This document shows, in pieces, positions 33,723 to 41,951 of a stretch of DNA of 49,057 nucleotides (its first letter is position 1; the number at the start of each line of letters is the position of its first letter). Position numbers and translations under genes: made by a program. The notes beneath the pieces are model-generated. The model did no database searches. It worked only from the letters and a program-made list of their open reading frames with translations, and was not told the origin of the DNA. Source of the DNA: Bacillota bacterium. GTDB lineage: Bacteria > Bacillota > Sulfobacillia > RBS10-35 > JAJYVN01. The DNA lies in assembly GCA_021791815.1 (NCBI GenBank), contig JAJYVV010000004.1, positions 1-49,057 of the forward strand. Direction: 5' to 3'.

Positions 33723-34571
33723 ATGCGGACACGGGCGCGGAGGGGGGGCGGCGGTGCCGGGTCGCCGGACGGCGGCGATCCCGGCACCGCGCGACGGATG
33801 GCGGCCGGCGATGCGCAGCGGGCGCCGGGGGGGCAACCCACGGCGGCATCCGGGGGCCGCACCGGACGGTTCATCGTGCTCGAGGGCGGGGACGGCGCGG
33901 GCCGGTCCACCCAACTGCGCCTCCTGCTGCCCTGGGTGGAGGAGATGGGCTTCGCCGCCGTCGACGCGGGCCTGGGCCGTTCCTCGGTACCGCGCCGCGC
34001 CTTCCGCGCCCACCGCCGGACGCCGGAGGCCGGGGCCCGGACGTTGGCCCTCCTCTACGCCGCCGACCTCACCGACCAGGTCGAGCGGCGCCTGCGACCC
34101 GCGCTCTCCTCCGGGTTCGTCGTCGTCGCGGATCGCTGGACGCCCACCGCGCGCGCCCGCTGCCTGCTGCGGGGAGCCAGCCCGGCGTGGCTGGACGCCC
34201 TCCTGCCCGCCGAGCCCCTCCCCGACCTGATCTGCTACCTGGACACCGACGTGGCCGCCCGCCTGCAGCGCCAGGTGCACAAGCGGGGGCTGCCGGATTT
34301 CCGCGAGTCCGGCCGGGACCTCGGGCTGCACCCGGACCCGCTGCGGAGCTTCGTGCGCTACCAGCACGCCCTGGACGAGCGGTACGCGGAATTCGGACGG
34401 GCGTACGGGGCGGTCTGGCGGGTCATCCCGGCCGGCGGTGACGCCGCCTCCATCCAGTCGGCCATCCGGCGGGCCGTCACGCCGCTCCTCCGGCCGGTAG
34501 CGGGGGCGGCCGGCCCCTCGCCGGAACCGGCCGGCGGGCCCGCCGCCGCGGACGTGAAGGCCCGTGCGTGA
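33723..34571 (+). CDS. dTMP-kinase-like protein with Lys-to-Arg P-loop
   Basis: A 282-residue thymidylate-kinase-like protein. The P-loop reads GGDGAGRST at 55-63; the phosphate-binding lysine is replaced by Arg61 (codon CGG). Other family features are kept in changed form: 'VVVADRWTPTARARCLLRG' (DR motif), 'ICYLDTDVAARLQRQ', and 'RYQHALDERYAEF'. It may be a regulatory or structural partner of the intact Tmk before it, or a kinase for another substrate. The start is unclear: ATG 33723 has no ribosome site, and ATG 33798 in frame is an alternative; a run of seven G near 33742-33748 could hide a frame error. It overlaps the next gene by 8 bases. Confidence 0.75.
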   Translation: MRTRARRGGGGAGSPDGGDPGTARRMAAGDAQRAPGGQPTAASGGRTGRFIVLEGGDGAGRSTQLRLLLPWVEEMGFAAVDAGLGRSSVPRRAFRAHRRTPEAGARTLALLYAADLTDQVERRLRPALSSGFVVVADRWTPTARARCLLRGASPAWLDALLPAEPLPDLICYLDTDVAARLQRQVHKRGLPDFRESGRDLGLHPDPLRSFVRYQHALDERYAEFGRAYGAVWRVIPAGGDAASIQSAIRRAVTPLLRPVAGAAGPSPEPAGGPAAADVKARA

Positions 34572-35274
34572 GCGGGCGTCCGGGGCCCGGCGCCTCCCCC
34601 GTGCGCCGCGCTCCCGGGAATCGGCGCGGCCGGACGCGCCGGAACCGCGGCCCGCGATGCCCCGGCCCGACCCCGGCGCCGGCCCTCCCGCCTCGCTGGA
34701 GGCCATGCTCCCGGCGGTCCTGGCGGTCGGGGAGAAGTATCATTACGATGACGCGCACGGCCGGCAGGTCGCGGCCCTCGCGGAGCAGCTCTTCGCCGCC
34801 CTGCAGCCCTTCCACGGGCTGGCCCCGTCCTGGCGCGTTCCCCTGATCCACGCGGCCCTCGTCCACGACATCGGATACTTCGTGGCGGCCCGCCGGCATC
34901 ACCGCCACAGCCGCTACCTGATCGGTTCCGACGCCCTGCTCGACGACTACCCCCAGCCATGGCGGGAGCTCGTGGGCCTCGTGGCCTGCAACCACCGGCG
35001 CCGCGCCCGCCGCGGGCCGAAGGACTGGGGCCGCGAGCGGCGGAGGGCGGCGCTCGCGCTATCCGCCATGCTCCGGCTCGCCGACGGGCTGGACTACGGC
35101 CATGATGCGGCCGCCCGGATCGACGGGGCGCGCGTCCGCCGCGGGGTCCTGCAGGTCCGCGTCGCCGGCGTCCGGCTCCACGACCTGCAGGCGGTGCTGC
35201 GCAAGAAGGCCGCCCTGTTCACCCACACCTTCGTCGTGCCGGTCGTGTTCGTCCCGGCGACCGCGTCCGACTAG
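34564..35274 (+). CDS. Stand-alone HD-domain phosphohydrolase, Ppx-C-terminal type
   Basis: A 236-residue HD-superfamily protein. The metal-binding pair is His101-Asp102 in 'LIHAALVHDIGYFV', followed by 'HHRHSRYLIGSDALL' and 'LVACNHRRRARRGPK', the order of motifs seen in the C-terminal HD domain of Ppx/GppA phosphatases. So it resembles that domain living alone. Here all metal ligands look intact, whereas the Ppx/GppA homologue encoded 1 kb downstream has a degenerate one. Start GTG 34564 overlaps the preceding gene by 8 bases; ATG 34657 or ATG 34705 are possible, since the first 45 residues are Pro/Arg-rich. Substrate unknown; nucleotide or polyphosphate chemistry is a guess. Confidence 0.78.
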   Translation: MRERASGARRLPRAPRSRESARPDAPEPRPAMPRPDPGAGPPASLEAMLPAVLAVGEKYHYDDAHGRQVAALAEQLFAALQPFHGLAPSWRVPLIHAALVHDIGYFVAARRHHRHSRYLIGSDALLDDYPQPWRELVGLVACNHRRRARRGPKDWGRERRRAALALSAMLRLADGLDYGHDAAARIDGARVRRGVLQVRVAGVRLHDLQAVLRKKAALFTHTFVVPVVFVPATASD

Positions 35275-35290
35275 CGCGGGAAGCCGCGGA

Positions 35291-35310
35291 GGCCGCCACC
35301 GGGGGCGGCC
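35291..35310 (+). terminator. Short hairpin behind the HD gene
   Basis: GGCCGCC (35291-35297) pairs with GGCGGCC (35304-35310) around a six-base loop, 16 bases after the HD gene stop. No T-run. Confidence 0.4.
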
Positions 35311-35418
35311 GACACGGCCGGGCCCGCGCGTCGGCCGCGCGGCACCGGTTCGCCATGGCGGGTGGGCGCGGTCGCGTCCCGCGCCAGCCGCGTCCCACCG
35401 GCACTCCGGCCTCGCCGT

Positions 35419-35811
35419 GCCCCGTGCCTGGGGCGCAACACGCGGCCGATGCCCGTCCGGGGTCCATCCAGCAGAACCACGCCCGCGGCGGTTCCGGATC
35501 GAGGTAGGCCGCGTCGCGGGCGGTCCGTGCATGCCGCCGCCCCAGCGCCAGGACGTTGCTCCCGGTCTGGCCGGGCTCCGGCCATTCCCCCTCGAACCGC
35601 ATCCTGCTCCGCAGGTCGACGAACCGGCGGCTCTGGGCCTCGGTCAGCGCCCGGCGCTCCGCGCCGAGGAGGAGGTGGGCGACCTCCCCGGCCGAGATGG
35701 CAGGGACGCGCGCCCCTTCGCGGCGGGGCCGGTTCCGCGCGCGGATCGCGCGTCCACCTCATCCCCGCAGCACCACCCCTTGGTCCAAGAGGCAGCGACC
35801 ACGAACGGCAT
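35419..35811 (-). pseudogene. Decayed VapC-type PIN toxin gene
   Basis: Translating the minus strand in separate frames recovers a broken PIN-domain (VapC) ribonuclease toxin. From ATG 35811 the protein begins MPFVVAASWTKGWCCGDEVD, where VapC proteins have the pattern FVxDASVxxxWCxxDE; the first catalytic Asp is Ala. Between about 35755 and 35712 the frame shifts, and the second frame gives 'VPAISAGEVAHLLLGAERR', 'LTEAQSRRFVDL', and 'VLALGRRHARTARDAAYLD', the usual middle and C-terminal parts with DAAYL. Another shift near 35490 leads to 'GVVLLDGPRTGIGRVL'. Ends are approximate. With at least two frameshifts and a lost active-site residue it cannot be functional. Confidence 0.7.
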
Positions 35812-35813
35812 CC

Positions 35814-36044
35814 GCGGCGCCCCGCCTCGAGCATGTGGGACAGCCCGCGGAGGCTGATGCCGCGCCGGAATCGGTGCAGCCCGTCGATCGCCTGCCGCGG
35901 CTCGCGCCGCTCCGTACGAGGCACGGGCACGAGCATGGCCACGGGCGCCCCATGTCGAGTGATCGGCGCGGGCTGACCCGTCGCCACCCCGTCGGGAAGC
36001 CGGACCAGATGTGTCTTCGCGTCGTGTGCGCCCACGCTCCGCAC
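35814..36044 (-). pseudogene. Phd/YefM-type antitoxin, stop codon lost
   Basis: The N-terminal 77 residues match Phd/YefM-type antitoxins that pair with VapC toxins: VRSVGAHDAKTHLVRLPDG, then 'PAPITRHGAPVAMLVP', then 'FRRGISLRGLSHMLEAGRR', as in VxxxxAKTHLSRLLxxV, ITRHGxPVARLVP, and the C-terminal toxin-binding helix. Start GTG 36044 has AAGGG about 10 bases upstream. Where the stop should overlap the toxin start (TGATG), the sequence is GGATG, so the frame runs on to 35271. The DNA-binding part itself looks intact, so a fused product could still bind DNA, but with the broken toxin next to it this is most likely a decaying module. Confidence 0.65.
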
Positions 36045-36154
36045 GGGCCCGGCACCCTTCGGAGTGGTCTCCGCCCAGGCCACGGTTCGGCGCCTCCGCC
36101 GCCCAGGGCGGCCAACCCGCCGGCCTGCATCGCACCCGCCCCGGGCCTACCGAA

Positions 36155-36183
36155 TTGCGGCCCTCCAGACCGCATGCTATGAT
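36155..36183 (+). promoter_or_regulatory. Sigma-70-type promoter of the Ppx/GppA gene
   Basis: TTGCGG (36155-36160) and TATGAT (36178-36183) are 17 bases apart. Transcription should start near 36190, so the GTG at 36064 cannot be the translation start of the gene below. Confidence 0.65.
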
Positions 36184-36291
36184 GCGAACACGCGCACGCT
36201 GCATCGCGGGCGGGGCGGCGCCGGCTCGCGGGCTGGTCCGGGTCGCTCCCGCCGGCGGTCGCGTAGCGGCAAGGCCGGACCCCCGAAAGGG

Positions 36292-37845
36292 CTGGCGATC
36301 GCCCTGGAATCGGTCGGCGTCATCGACATCGGAAGCAACACCGTCCGCCTCTCGGTCGTCGAACTTCTGCCGGACGGCGGCTACCGCGTGCGCCACGAGC
36401 GCAAGGCGGGGTTGCGCCTCGCGGCGCGCATCGGGCCGGACGGCCTGTTGGGCCCCGTCGCCACGCAGGATACGGTCCGCGTCCTGGCCGACTTCGCGGC
36501 CGCGGGCGCGGACTGGGGCGTGGGCCGCTGGCTCGCCGTGGGGACCGCCGCCCTGCGGGCGGCGGCGGACGGCCGAGAGGTCCTGGAGCGCGTCCGGGCC
36601 GAAACCGGCATCGACGCCCGGCTCCTGCCGGGCGACGAGGAGGCAAGCCTCGGCCTGATCGGAGCCCTCAACACGCTCGCGGAACTCGACGGATTCGCGG
36701 TGGACATCGGCGGGGCGAGCACGGAGGTCTCGGCGTTCGAGGCCCGCCGCCGCACGGGCAGCCTCAGCCTGCCATTGGGGGCCGTCAACGCCACCGCCCA
36801 GTTCGGCCTGGCCCAGAAGGCCGGAGCAACGGCGCTGGAGGCCCTCTATGCGGCGTGCGACGGGATCGCGTCCACCGCCGGGGCCGCCTTCCTGCAGCCC
36901 CGGCCGGGGTGCACGCTGATCGGCATCGGCGGCACGGTGCGCGCCCTGTGCAAGGTCGACCGGCACCGCCGCGGCTACCCACTGCACGCCACCCACAACT
37001 ACCTGCTGGATCCGGCCGAGGCACTGGACATGGCGGCGCGGCTGGCCGGCATGCCGGTCCGCGAGCGGGAACGGCTACCCGGGATGGCACCGGAGCGCGC
37101 GGACCTCATCGCCGCCGGCGCGGGCCTCCTCGCCTGGGTCGTCCGGCGGACGCAGCCGGCCCGCATCCTGGTCAGCGGGGCCGGGCTGCGGGAGGGCCTG
37201 TTCTTCAGCGACCTGCTCCGCCACCAGCCGGAACCTCTGTTCCCCGACGTCCTCGAGGCGAGCGCGCGCAACATCGAGCGCCTGCACCAGCTCCCGCCGG
37301 CGCGCCTGGCGCGCCTGGAGGGGTTGGCCGGCGAACTGTGGGCGCGCCTCGGCCCTTTGGCCGGGGCGCCGCCGGCGTGCGCCCGCATCCTGCGCTTCGC
37401 CGCCCGCCTGCGGGAGGTCGGGACGGCCGTCAGCTACTACGACTGGGAGGCCCACACGTTCTATCTCCTGCGCGAGGCGCGCCTGTATGGGCTGGATCAC
37501 CGGGAGCGCCTCCTGCTGGCGGCCGCGGCGGCGTACGACGGGCCGGGCCGCCTCCGCGAGCAGTTGGCGCCCTTCGCCTCGGTTCTGCAGCCGGGAGACG
37601 ACCGGCTGGCCGTCCGCCTCGGGATCGCCGCCGCGCTCACGCATGCCATCGATGAGGCCTGCCGGGGCGAGGCCCTGCCCGTGCAGGTGGAGGCGCTGCC
37701 GTCTGTGGTCCGGATCATCCCGGCGCGGCCGCCGCTCGACGGCGGGCCGGTGGCGCCCGGCTTGGCGGAGGATTTCCGCAAGGCCTTCGGACGGGCCCTC
37801 GCCGTGGGCGTCCCCTCCCCCGAGCCCGCGCCGGTCGGGGGGTGA
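36292..37845 (+). CDS. Ppx/GppA family phosphatase with degenerate HD region
   Basis: About 517 residues of an ASKHA-fold exopolyphosphatase / pppGpp phosphohydrolase. The first phosphate loop is VIDIGSNTVRLSVVE, with GTAALRAAADG, PGDEEASLGLIGA, FAVDIGGASTEV and IGIGGTVRALCKV further on, all typical. The C-terminal part (about 330-500) corresponds to the HD-like domain of Ppx, but the LHDIG motif reads LREVG and the next histidine segment reads WEAHTFYLL, so its metal site is lost. The frame has no ATG, GTG or TTG between the promoter (36155-36183) and the domain; CTG 36292 or CTG 36304, next to AAAGGG, is the likely start. The open frame itself extends to GTG 36064. The neighbouring PhoB/PhoR pair suggests a phosphate-related role. 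Confidence 0.82.
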   Translation: MAIALESVGVIDIGSNTVRLSVVELLPDGGYRVRHERKAGLRLAARIGPDGLLGPVATQDTVRVLADFAAAGADWGVGRWLAVGTAALRAAADGREVLERVRAETGIDARLLPGDEEASLGLIGALNTLAELDGFAVDIGGASTEVSAFEARRRTGSLSLPLGAVNATAQFGLAQKAGATALEALYAACDGIASTAGAAFLQPRPGCTLIGIGGTVRALCKVDRHRRGYPLHATHNYLLDPAEALDMAARLAGMPVRERERLPGMAPERADLIAAGAGLLAWVVRRTQPARILVSGAGLREGLFFSDLLRHQPEPLFPDVLEASARNIERLHQLPPARLARLEGLAGELWARLGPLAGAPPACARILRFAARLREVGTAVSYYDWEAHTFYLLREARLYGLDHRERLLLAAAAAYDGPGRLREQLAPFASVLQPGDDRLAVRLGIAAALTHAIDEACRGEALPVQVEALPSVVRIIPARPPLDGGPVAPGLAEDFRKAFGRALAVGVPSPEPAPVGG

Positions 37846-37850
37846 CCGGC

Positions 37851-37876
37851 CGGTGGCGGGCCGCGGCCCGCCACCG
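37851..37876 (+). terminator. 26-base perfect palindrome, terminator
   Basis: CGGTGGCGGGCCG (37851-37863) and its exact complement (37864-37876) follow the Ppx/GppA stop by 5 bases with no spacer and no T-run. Confidence 0.75.
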
Positions 37877-38114
37877 CGGGAGCGGGACCCCGAGGCCCTC
37901 GTTCGTGGGATCTTAATCCGGCGTTCCCGCGACCTTCGTCCGGCGTCCCCCACGGGACCGTACGCTGAGCCCGGACCGGCTCCGGCGGACCGCTCCAAGA
38001 CGTGCGCGGCCCAAGGCGCATCCGGAGGAAGCGCGAGCGGATCCGCGAACCCGAGGCCCCGCGCCGCCTCGCCGTTCCGCGGCCGCCCGCGAAGGAAAGC
38101 GAAGGGGGCGCCGC

Positions 38115-38861
38115 ATGCCCGTACCATTGGTCCTGGTGGTGGAGGACGACCCGGCCATCCGCGAGTTGGTCGGGTTCCACCTCGCGCGCGCCGGGATGGA
38201 GGTCGTGCCCGTCGGGGGCGCCGGGGAGGCGCGCGACGCGGCGCGGCGCCGCTGGCCCGACGTGGTCGTCCTCGACCTGATGCTGCCCGACGGCAGCGGC
38301 TGGGACCTTTGTCGGGCATTCGCGGACGGCGGGGATGCCGATCACCCGCAGCCGGCCGTGGTCATGCTCACCGCGCTCGACGCCGAGGCCGACCGCGTGG
38401 CGGGCCTGGAGCTCGGCGCCGACGACTACGTCGCCAAACCCTTCTCGCCGCGCGAACTGGTGGCCCGGGTCCGAGCCGTGCTCCGCCGGCGCGACCCGTC
38501 CCGGCAGGGGGCGGCGCCCGCCTCGAGCGGGCCCGCCGCCGGCGCGCCCGACCCCTTGCGCGTCGGCCCCCTATCCATCGACCGCCGCCGCGTGGAGGCG
38601 GCCGTCGGGGGCAGGGTGCTGCGGCTCACCGCCACCGAATTCCGCCTCCTGACCGCGCTGGCCGAGGCGGCCGCCGAGGTGCGCAGCCGGGACGACCTCC
38701 TCGACCTGGTCTGGGGCCAGGACTTCTTCGGCGACCGCCGCACGGTGGACGTGCACATCCGCCACATCCGCGAGAAGTTGGAGCAGGCCGGCGCCGGCGG
38801 CCTCCTGCAGACGGTCCGCGGTTTCGGCTACCGCCTGCGGGCGGAGCAGGGCGAGCCGTGA
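38115..38861 (+). CDS. phoB: PhoB/OmpR-family response regulator
   Basis: A 248-residue response regulator. The receiver domain has the acidic pair E10-D11-D12 (VVEDD), phosphoacceptor Asp54 (VVLDLMLPD), Thr86 (VVMLTALD) and Lys108 (VAKPFSP). The C-terminal winged helix (about 150-246) shows LRLTATEFRLL, 'LVWGQDFFGDRRTVDVHIR' and 'LLQTVRGFGYRL', as in PhoB/OmpR. Start ATG 38115 follows GAAGGGGG. The stop overlaps the kinase start (GTGA), so both are coupled. PhoB-type assignment rests on similarity and on the partner; the adjacent Ppx/GppA gene fits phosphate control. Confidence 0.9.
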   Translation: MPVPLVLVVEDDPAIRELVGFHLARAGMEVVPVGGAGEARDAARRRWPDVVVLDLMLPDGSGWDLCRAFADGGDADHPQPAVVMLTALDAEADRVAGLELGADDYVAKPFSPRELVARVRAVLRRRDPSRQGAAPASSGPAAGAPDPLRVGPLSIDRRRVEAAVGGRVLRLTATEFRLLTALAEAAAEVRSRDDLLDLVWGQDFFGDRRTVDVHIRHIREKLEQAGAGGLLQTVRGFGYRLRAEQGEP

Positions 38862-40339
38862 GCCCCTGGGTCGCCGTCACCGCCGCGGCCGCGGCCGGGG
38901 CCGGCGCCTTCGCCGCGGGCGCGAGGATCGGCCGCCTGCGCGCCCTCCGCGTGCCGGGCACCCTCCCCGACGCCGTCCGGCGGCTCCTGCGGCGCGGGGT
39001 CGACCTGGGCTTTCCCGCGGCCGACGTGTCCCGGCCGGGCAGCCGAACGGCCCAGGGCGCGCCCCAACGCTCCGGGACCGGCCTGCCGTACGGCGAGCCC
39101 GCGGAGGACGGCGCCGCGCCGCCCGCCGCTCCGGCCCGGGACGCGGGCGGGTTGGCGGGGGACATGGAACGCTTCCGGTTCTGGCTGGACGAGCAGTGGC
39201 GCCGCTCCGAGGAGGAGCGGCAGCGCTTGGCCGCCGTCCTGGCCGGCCTGACCGAGGGCATCGTCCTCCTCGATCGGTATGGGAGGGTGCTGCTTTCCAA
39301 CGATGTCGCGCGGAGCCTCTGGCCGCGCCTCTCGCCCCGCGTCCGCGGTCGCCACCGCATCGAGATCTTCGGCGACGCGGGATGCGACCGGGCCCTCTCC
39401 GAGGCGCTGGCCACGGGCGAGCCGCGCCAGGCGGAGCTGGCCCGGCCCGGACCTCCGTCCCGCCGCTTCCGGGTGCGGGCCCTGCCCATCCCGGCGGACC
39501 AGGCGCCCAGCCTTGAGGCGGCCGCCGGTGCGGCGCGCGGCGGAGGCGCGGCGGGCGCGGTGGTGGTCGTGGAGGACGTGACCCGGCAGCACGCCCTCGA
39601 CCAGATCCGCCGCGACTTCGTGGCCAACGTCTCCCATGAGCTGCAGACGCCGCTGACCTCGGTGCGGGGCTACGCCGAGACGCTCCTGGCCGACGAGGCC
39701 CTGGAGGAGGGCCAGCGCCAGCACTTCCTGCGCCACATCCTGCGCGAGTCCGAGCGCATGACGTCGCTGGTCCGGGACCTCCTCGCGCTGGCGCAACTGG
39801 AAGCGCCGCGCCAGGTGGAGGCCGAGCCGGTCGACCTGGCCGCGCTGGTGCGCACCATCGTGGGGGCGGCGGACGGCCGTGCGAGGGCGCAGGGCCTCTC
39901 TCTGGCGTACGAGGCCGATCCGGCGGGGGAAGCCGGGGTCGTGGCCGGCCGCGCCGAGGAGCTGCGCCGCGCGATCGACAACCTGGTCGGCAACGCCTTG
40001 GCCTATACACCCGCGGGCGGTGCGATCCGCGTCCGGGTGGAGCGGCGCGGCGCGGAAACGGCGGTCTCCGTGTCGGACACGGGGATCGGCATTCCCGCGG
40101 AGGCCGTCCCCCGCATCTTCGAGCGATTCTACCGGGTGGACCGAGGCCGCAGCCGCAACACCGGCGGCACGGGGCTGGGCCTGGCCATCGTCAAGCACAC
40201 CGCCGAGGGACACGGCGGCCGGGTCGAGGTGGCGAGCGTCCCGGGCCAGGGCAGCACCTTCACCCTGCTGCTGCCCGCGGCCCCCCCAGGCTCGCCGAGC
40301 CCCTCCGCGCTCCCCCCGCCCGGGACCCGCACGGGCTGA
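38858..40339 (+). CDS. phoR: PhoR-type sensor histidine kinase
   Basis: A 493-residue histidine kinase with one N-terminal membrane helix (about 3-22) and no extracytoplasmic sensor domain. A Pro/Ala-rich linker leads to a PAS domain (about 122-245: GLTEGIVLLDRYGRVLLSN), then the H-box FVANVSHELQTPLTSV with His260, N-box DNLVGNALAYTP, G1 DTGIGIP, F-box FERFYRVD and G2 GTGLGLAI. The H-box has Gln where most have Arg (HELRTP), a tolerated change. The layout matches PhoR kinases that receive their signal through the PAS domain and a membrane partner. Start GTG 38858 overlaps the regulator stop by 4 bases. Confidence 0.9.
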   Translation: MSPWVAVTAAAAAGAGAFAAGARIGRLRALRVPGTLPDAVRRLLRRGVDLGFPAADVSRPGSRTAQGAPQRSGTGLPYGEPAEDGAAPPAAPARDAGGLAGDMERFRFWLDEQWRRSEEERQRLAAVLAGLTEGIVLLDRYGRVLLSNDVARSLWPRLSPRVRGRHRIEIFGDAGCDRALSEALATGEPRQAELARPGPPSRRFRVRALPIPADQAPSLEAAAGAARGGGAAGAVVVVEDVTRQHALDQIRRDFVANVSHELQTPLTSVRGYAETLLADEALEEGQRQHFLRHILRESERMTSLVRDLLALAQLEAPRQVEAEPVDLAALVRTIVGAADGRARAQGLSLAYEADPAGEAGVVAGRAEELRRAIDNLVGNALAYTPAGGAIRVRVERRGAETAVSVSDTGIGIPAEAVPRIFERFYRVDRGRSRNTGGTGLGLAIVKHTAEGHGGRVEVASVPGQGSTFTLLLPAAPPGSPSPSALPPPGTRTG

Positions 40340-40365
40340 TCGCCGCGAACGCGCCCCATGGCGAA

Positions 40366-40410
40366 GGGGCGGCGCGGGGCGATGGCTCCCCCACCGCGCC
40401 GCACCGCCCC
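40366..40410. terminator. Imperfect GC hairpin between convergent genes
   Basis: GGGGCGGCGCGG (40366-40377) can pair with the segment 40394-40410 (CCGCGCCGCACCGCCCC) if five bases are bulged out. It lies between the ends of phoR and the solute-binding protein gene. Confidence 0.35.
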
Positions 40411-40448
40411 TGGCTTTCGGCAACCGCGCGCCGCTATGCTCCCCGGGC

Positions 40449-41951
40449 CTAGATGCCGGCCGGCATACCGGCCATGGCCGGCCCATTCGTGGGGAACTTC
40501 TTGCCGGCCGCTGCCGCGCTCTGCGCCTCCGACTGGCCGGCGGCCTCCGTCGCGTTGACCTGCTGCTCCATCTGCGCCAGGCCGACCTGCGGGGTGACCT
40601 TGCCCGACAGGATCTCCGCCACCCAGTTGCCCTCGATGGTCGAGGCCTGGCTGTAATTGTACTGGTAGAACAGCTGCGGGTAGCCGTAGCCCTTGATCGA
40701 CGGGTCCGCCCACCACTGCAGCGCCTTGCCCTTCAGGGGCGGCGCGACGGCCTGGACCGTCGTCTGCCAGTAGTCCCAGAGGGCGATCAGCGACGGCGTG
40801 ATCAGGTTGATCTGGATCTGGAACTTGGGCCACGCGTAGTCATACGTGCCATCGCCGCTCTGCGTGCCCAGGTTGAGCCACTTGAAGACTTCCCAGGCGG
40901 CGCTCTGGTTCTTGGTGGCGGCGTTCAGCATGTTGCAGTCGATCGTCGTGAACGACGAGGGGCCGGCGGGCCAGGTGGGATTGGGCAGGAAGTCCCACTT
41001 GTACTTGGTGCCAAGCTCCGTGGCCGCGTTGACCACGTAAGCGCTGTGCAGCATGGCGAACACGCACTGCTCGCTGGTGAGCAGGTGGATGCCGCGCGTG
41101 TTGATGGCGACGCCGTCCAGGAGCATCTGCGTGCCGTAGGCGAGCGCGTCCGCGCCCTGGGGCGTGTTCATGGTCGCCTGCGTCTGGGCGGCGTTCATCT
41201 CGCTCGCGCCCCAGCCCTTGAGCCACCAGTCGAGGTTCTCCTGGTTGCCGTTCCAGTACAGGTTGACGCCCGCGCGGTGACTGCCGCTGCTGTTCTTGCC
41301 CGTGCAGGAGGCCCAGAGCGTCGCCGCGGACTTGTAGTCCCAGGTCGGATCCGGATACGGCAGGCCGAGCTGGTCGAGGATGTCCTGGCGGTACGTGATG
41401 CACTCCGTGCCGTCGTAGCTCGGCAACCCGTAGAGGGTGCCGGCGAGGCTGTCGGCCAGGATATGGCCGGCGGACCACCAGGTCTTGGGGATGTTGTCCT
41501 GCTTGAGCAGGTCGTCCAGGGGCTGCGCGAACCCGCTCCGCTCCGCCGCGGGAATGTCGCCGCAGCACGTCTCCCAGATGTCCGTGTAGCCGGTGCCGGC
41601 GATGTCGTCGGCGATCTGGCCGCTGACGTTGCCCCAAGGGCCCTGGACGATCGCCCATATGCCCTTGTATGCAGGATTGGTGTTGAAGTTCTGGTCGACG
41701 AACTGCTGCATGAGGGTCTGCGTAGTCTTATTGTAGGAAACCGTCCCCTGCGTATTGGGCTGGAACGTGATCTGCGTCACGCCCGATTGGGGCACGGGCA
41801 GGACGCCCGCCGCGGCACCCGTCCCCGCCGCCCCGGTCCCCGCCGTCTTGCCGCAGGCGGCCAGGACAGCCGCGCCCACTCCGCCGGCGGTCACCGTGGC
41901 CGCCGTGCGCAGCGTCGCGCGTCTGGTCGCGCGGCCCCCGAGTCCGAACAA
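40449..41951 (-). CDS. Solute-binding lipoprotein, sugar ABC type, Tat signal
   Basis: A 500-residue extracellular solute-binding protein resembling the family-1 (carbohydrate) type. The N-terminus combines a twin-arginine motif (ATRRATLR, Arg10-Arg11) with a lipobox VLAAC (Cys33), so it should be a lipid-anchored Tat substrate. The mature part has 'ADDIAGTGYTDIWETCCGDI', 'LYGLPSYDGTECITYRQDIL', 'WEVFKWLN' and 'NWVAEILSGKVTPQVGLAQM', typical for this fold. Start TTG 41951 is chosen because GGGAGG lies 8 bases upstream and gives a normal signal length; ATG 41996 is another option. No permease or ATPase gene is adjacent, so the transporter partners are elsewhere. Ligand unknown. Confidence 0.8.
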   Translation of the reverse strand: MFGLGGRATRRATLRTAATVTAGGVGAAVLAACGKTAGTGAAGTGAAAGVLPVPQSGVTQITFQPNTQGTVSYNKTTQTLMQQFVDQNFNTNPAYKGIWAIVQGPWGNVSGQIADDIAGTGYTDIWETCCGDIPAAERSGFAQPLDDLLKQDNIPKTWWSAGHILADSLAGTLYGLPSYDGTECITYRQDILDQLGLPYPDPTWDYKSAATLWASCTGKNSSGSHRAGVNLYWNGNQENLDWWLKGWGASEMNAAQTQATMNTPQGADALAYGTQMLLDGVAINTRGIHLLTSEQCVFAMLHSAYVVNAATELGTKYKWDFLPNPTWPAGPSSFTTIDCNMLNAATKNQSAAWEVFKWLNLGTQSGDGTYDYAWPKFQIQINLITPSLIALWDYWQTTVQAVAPPLKGKALQWWADPSIKGYGYPQLFYQYNYSQASTIEGNWVAEILSGKVTPQVGLAQMEQQVNATEAAGQSEAQSAAAAGKKFPTNGPAMAGMPAGI

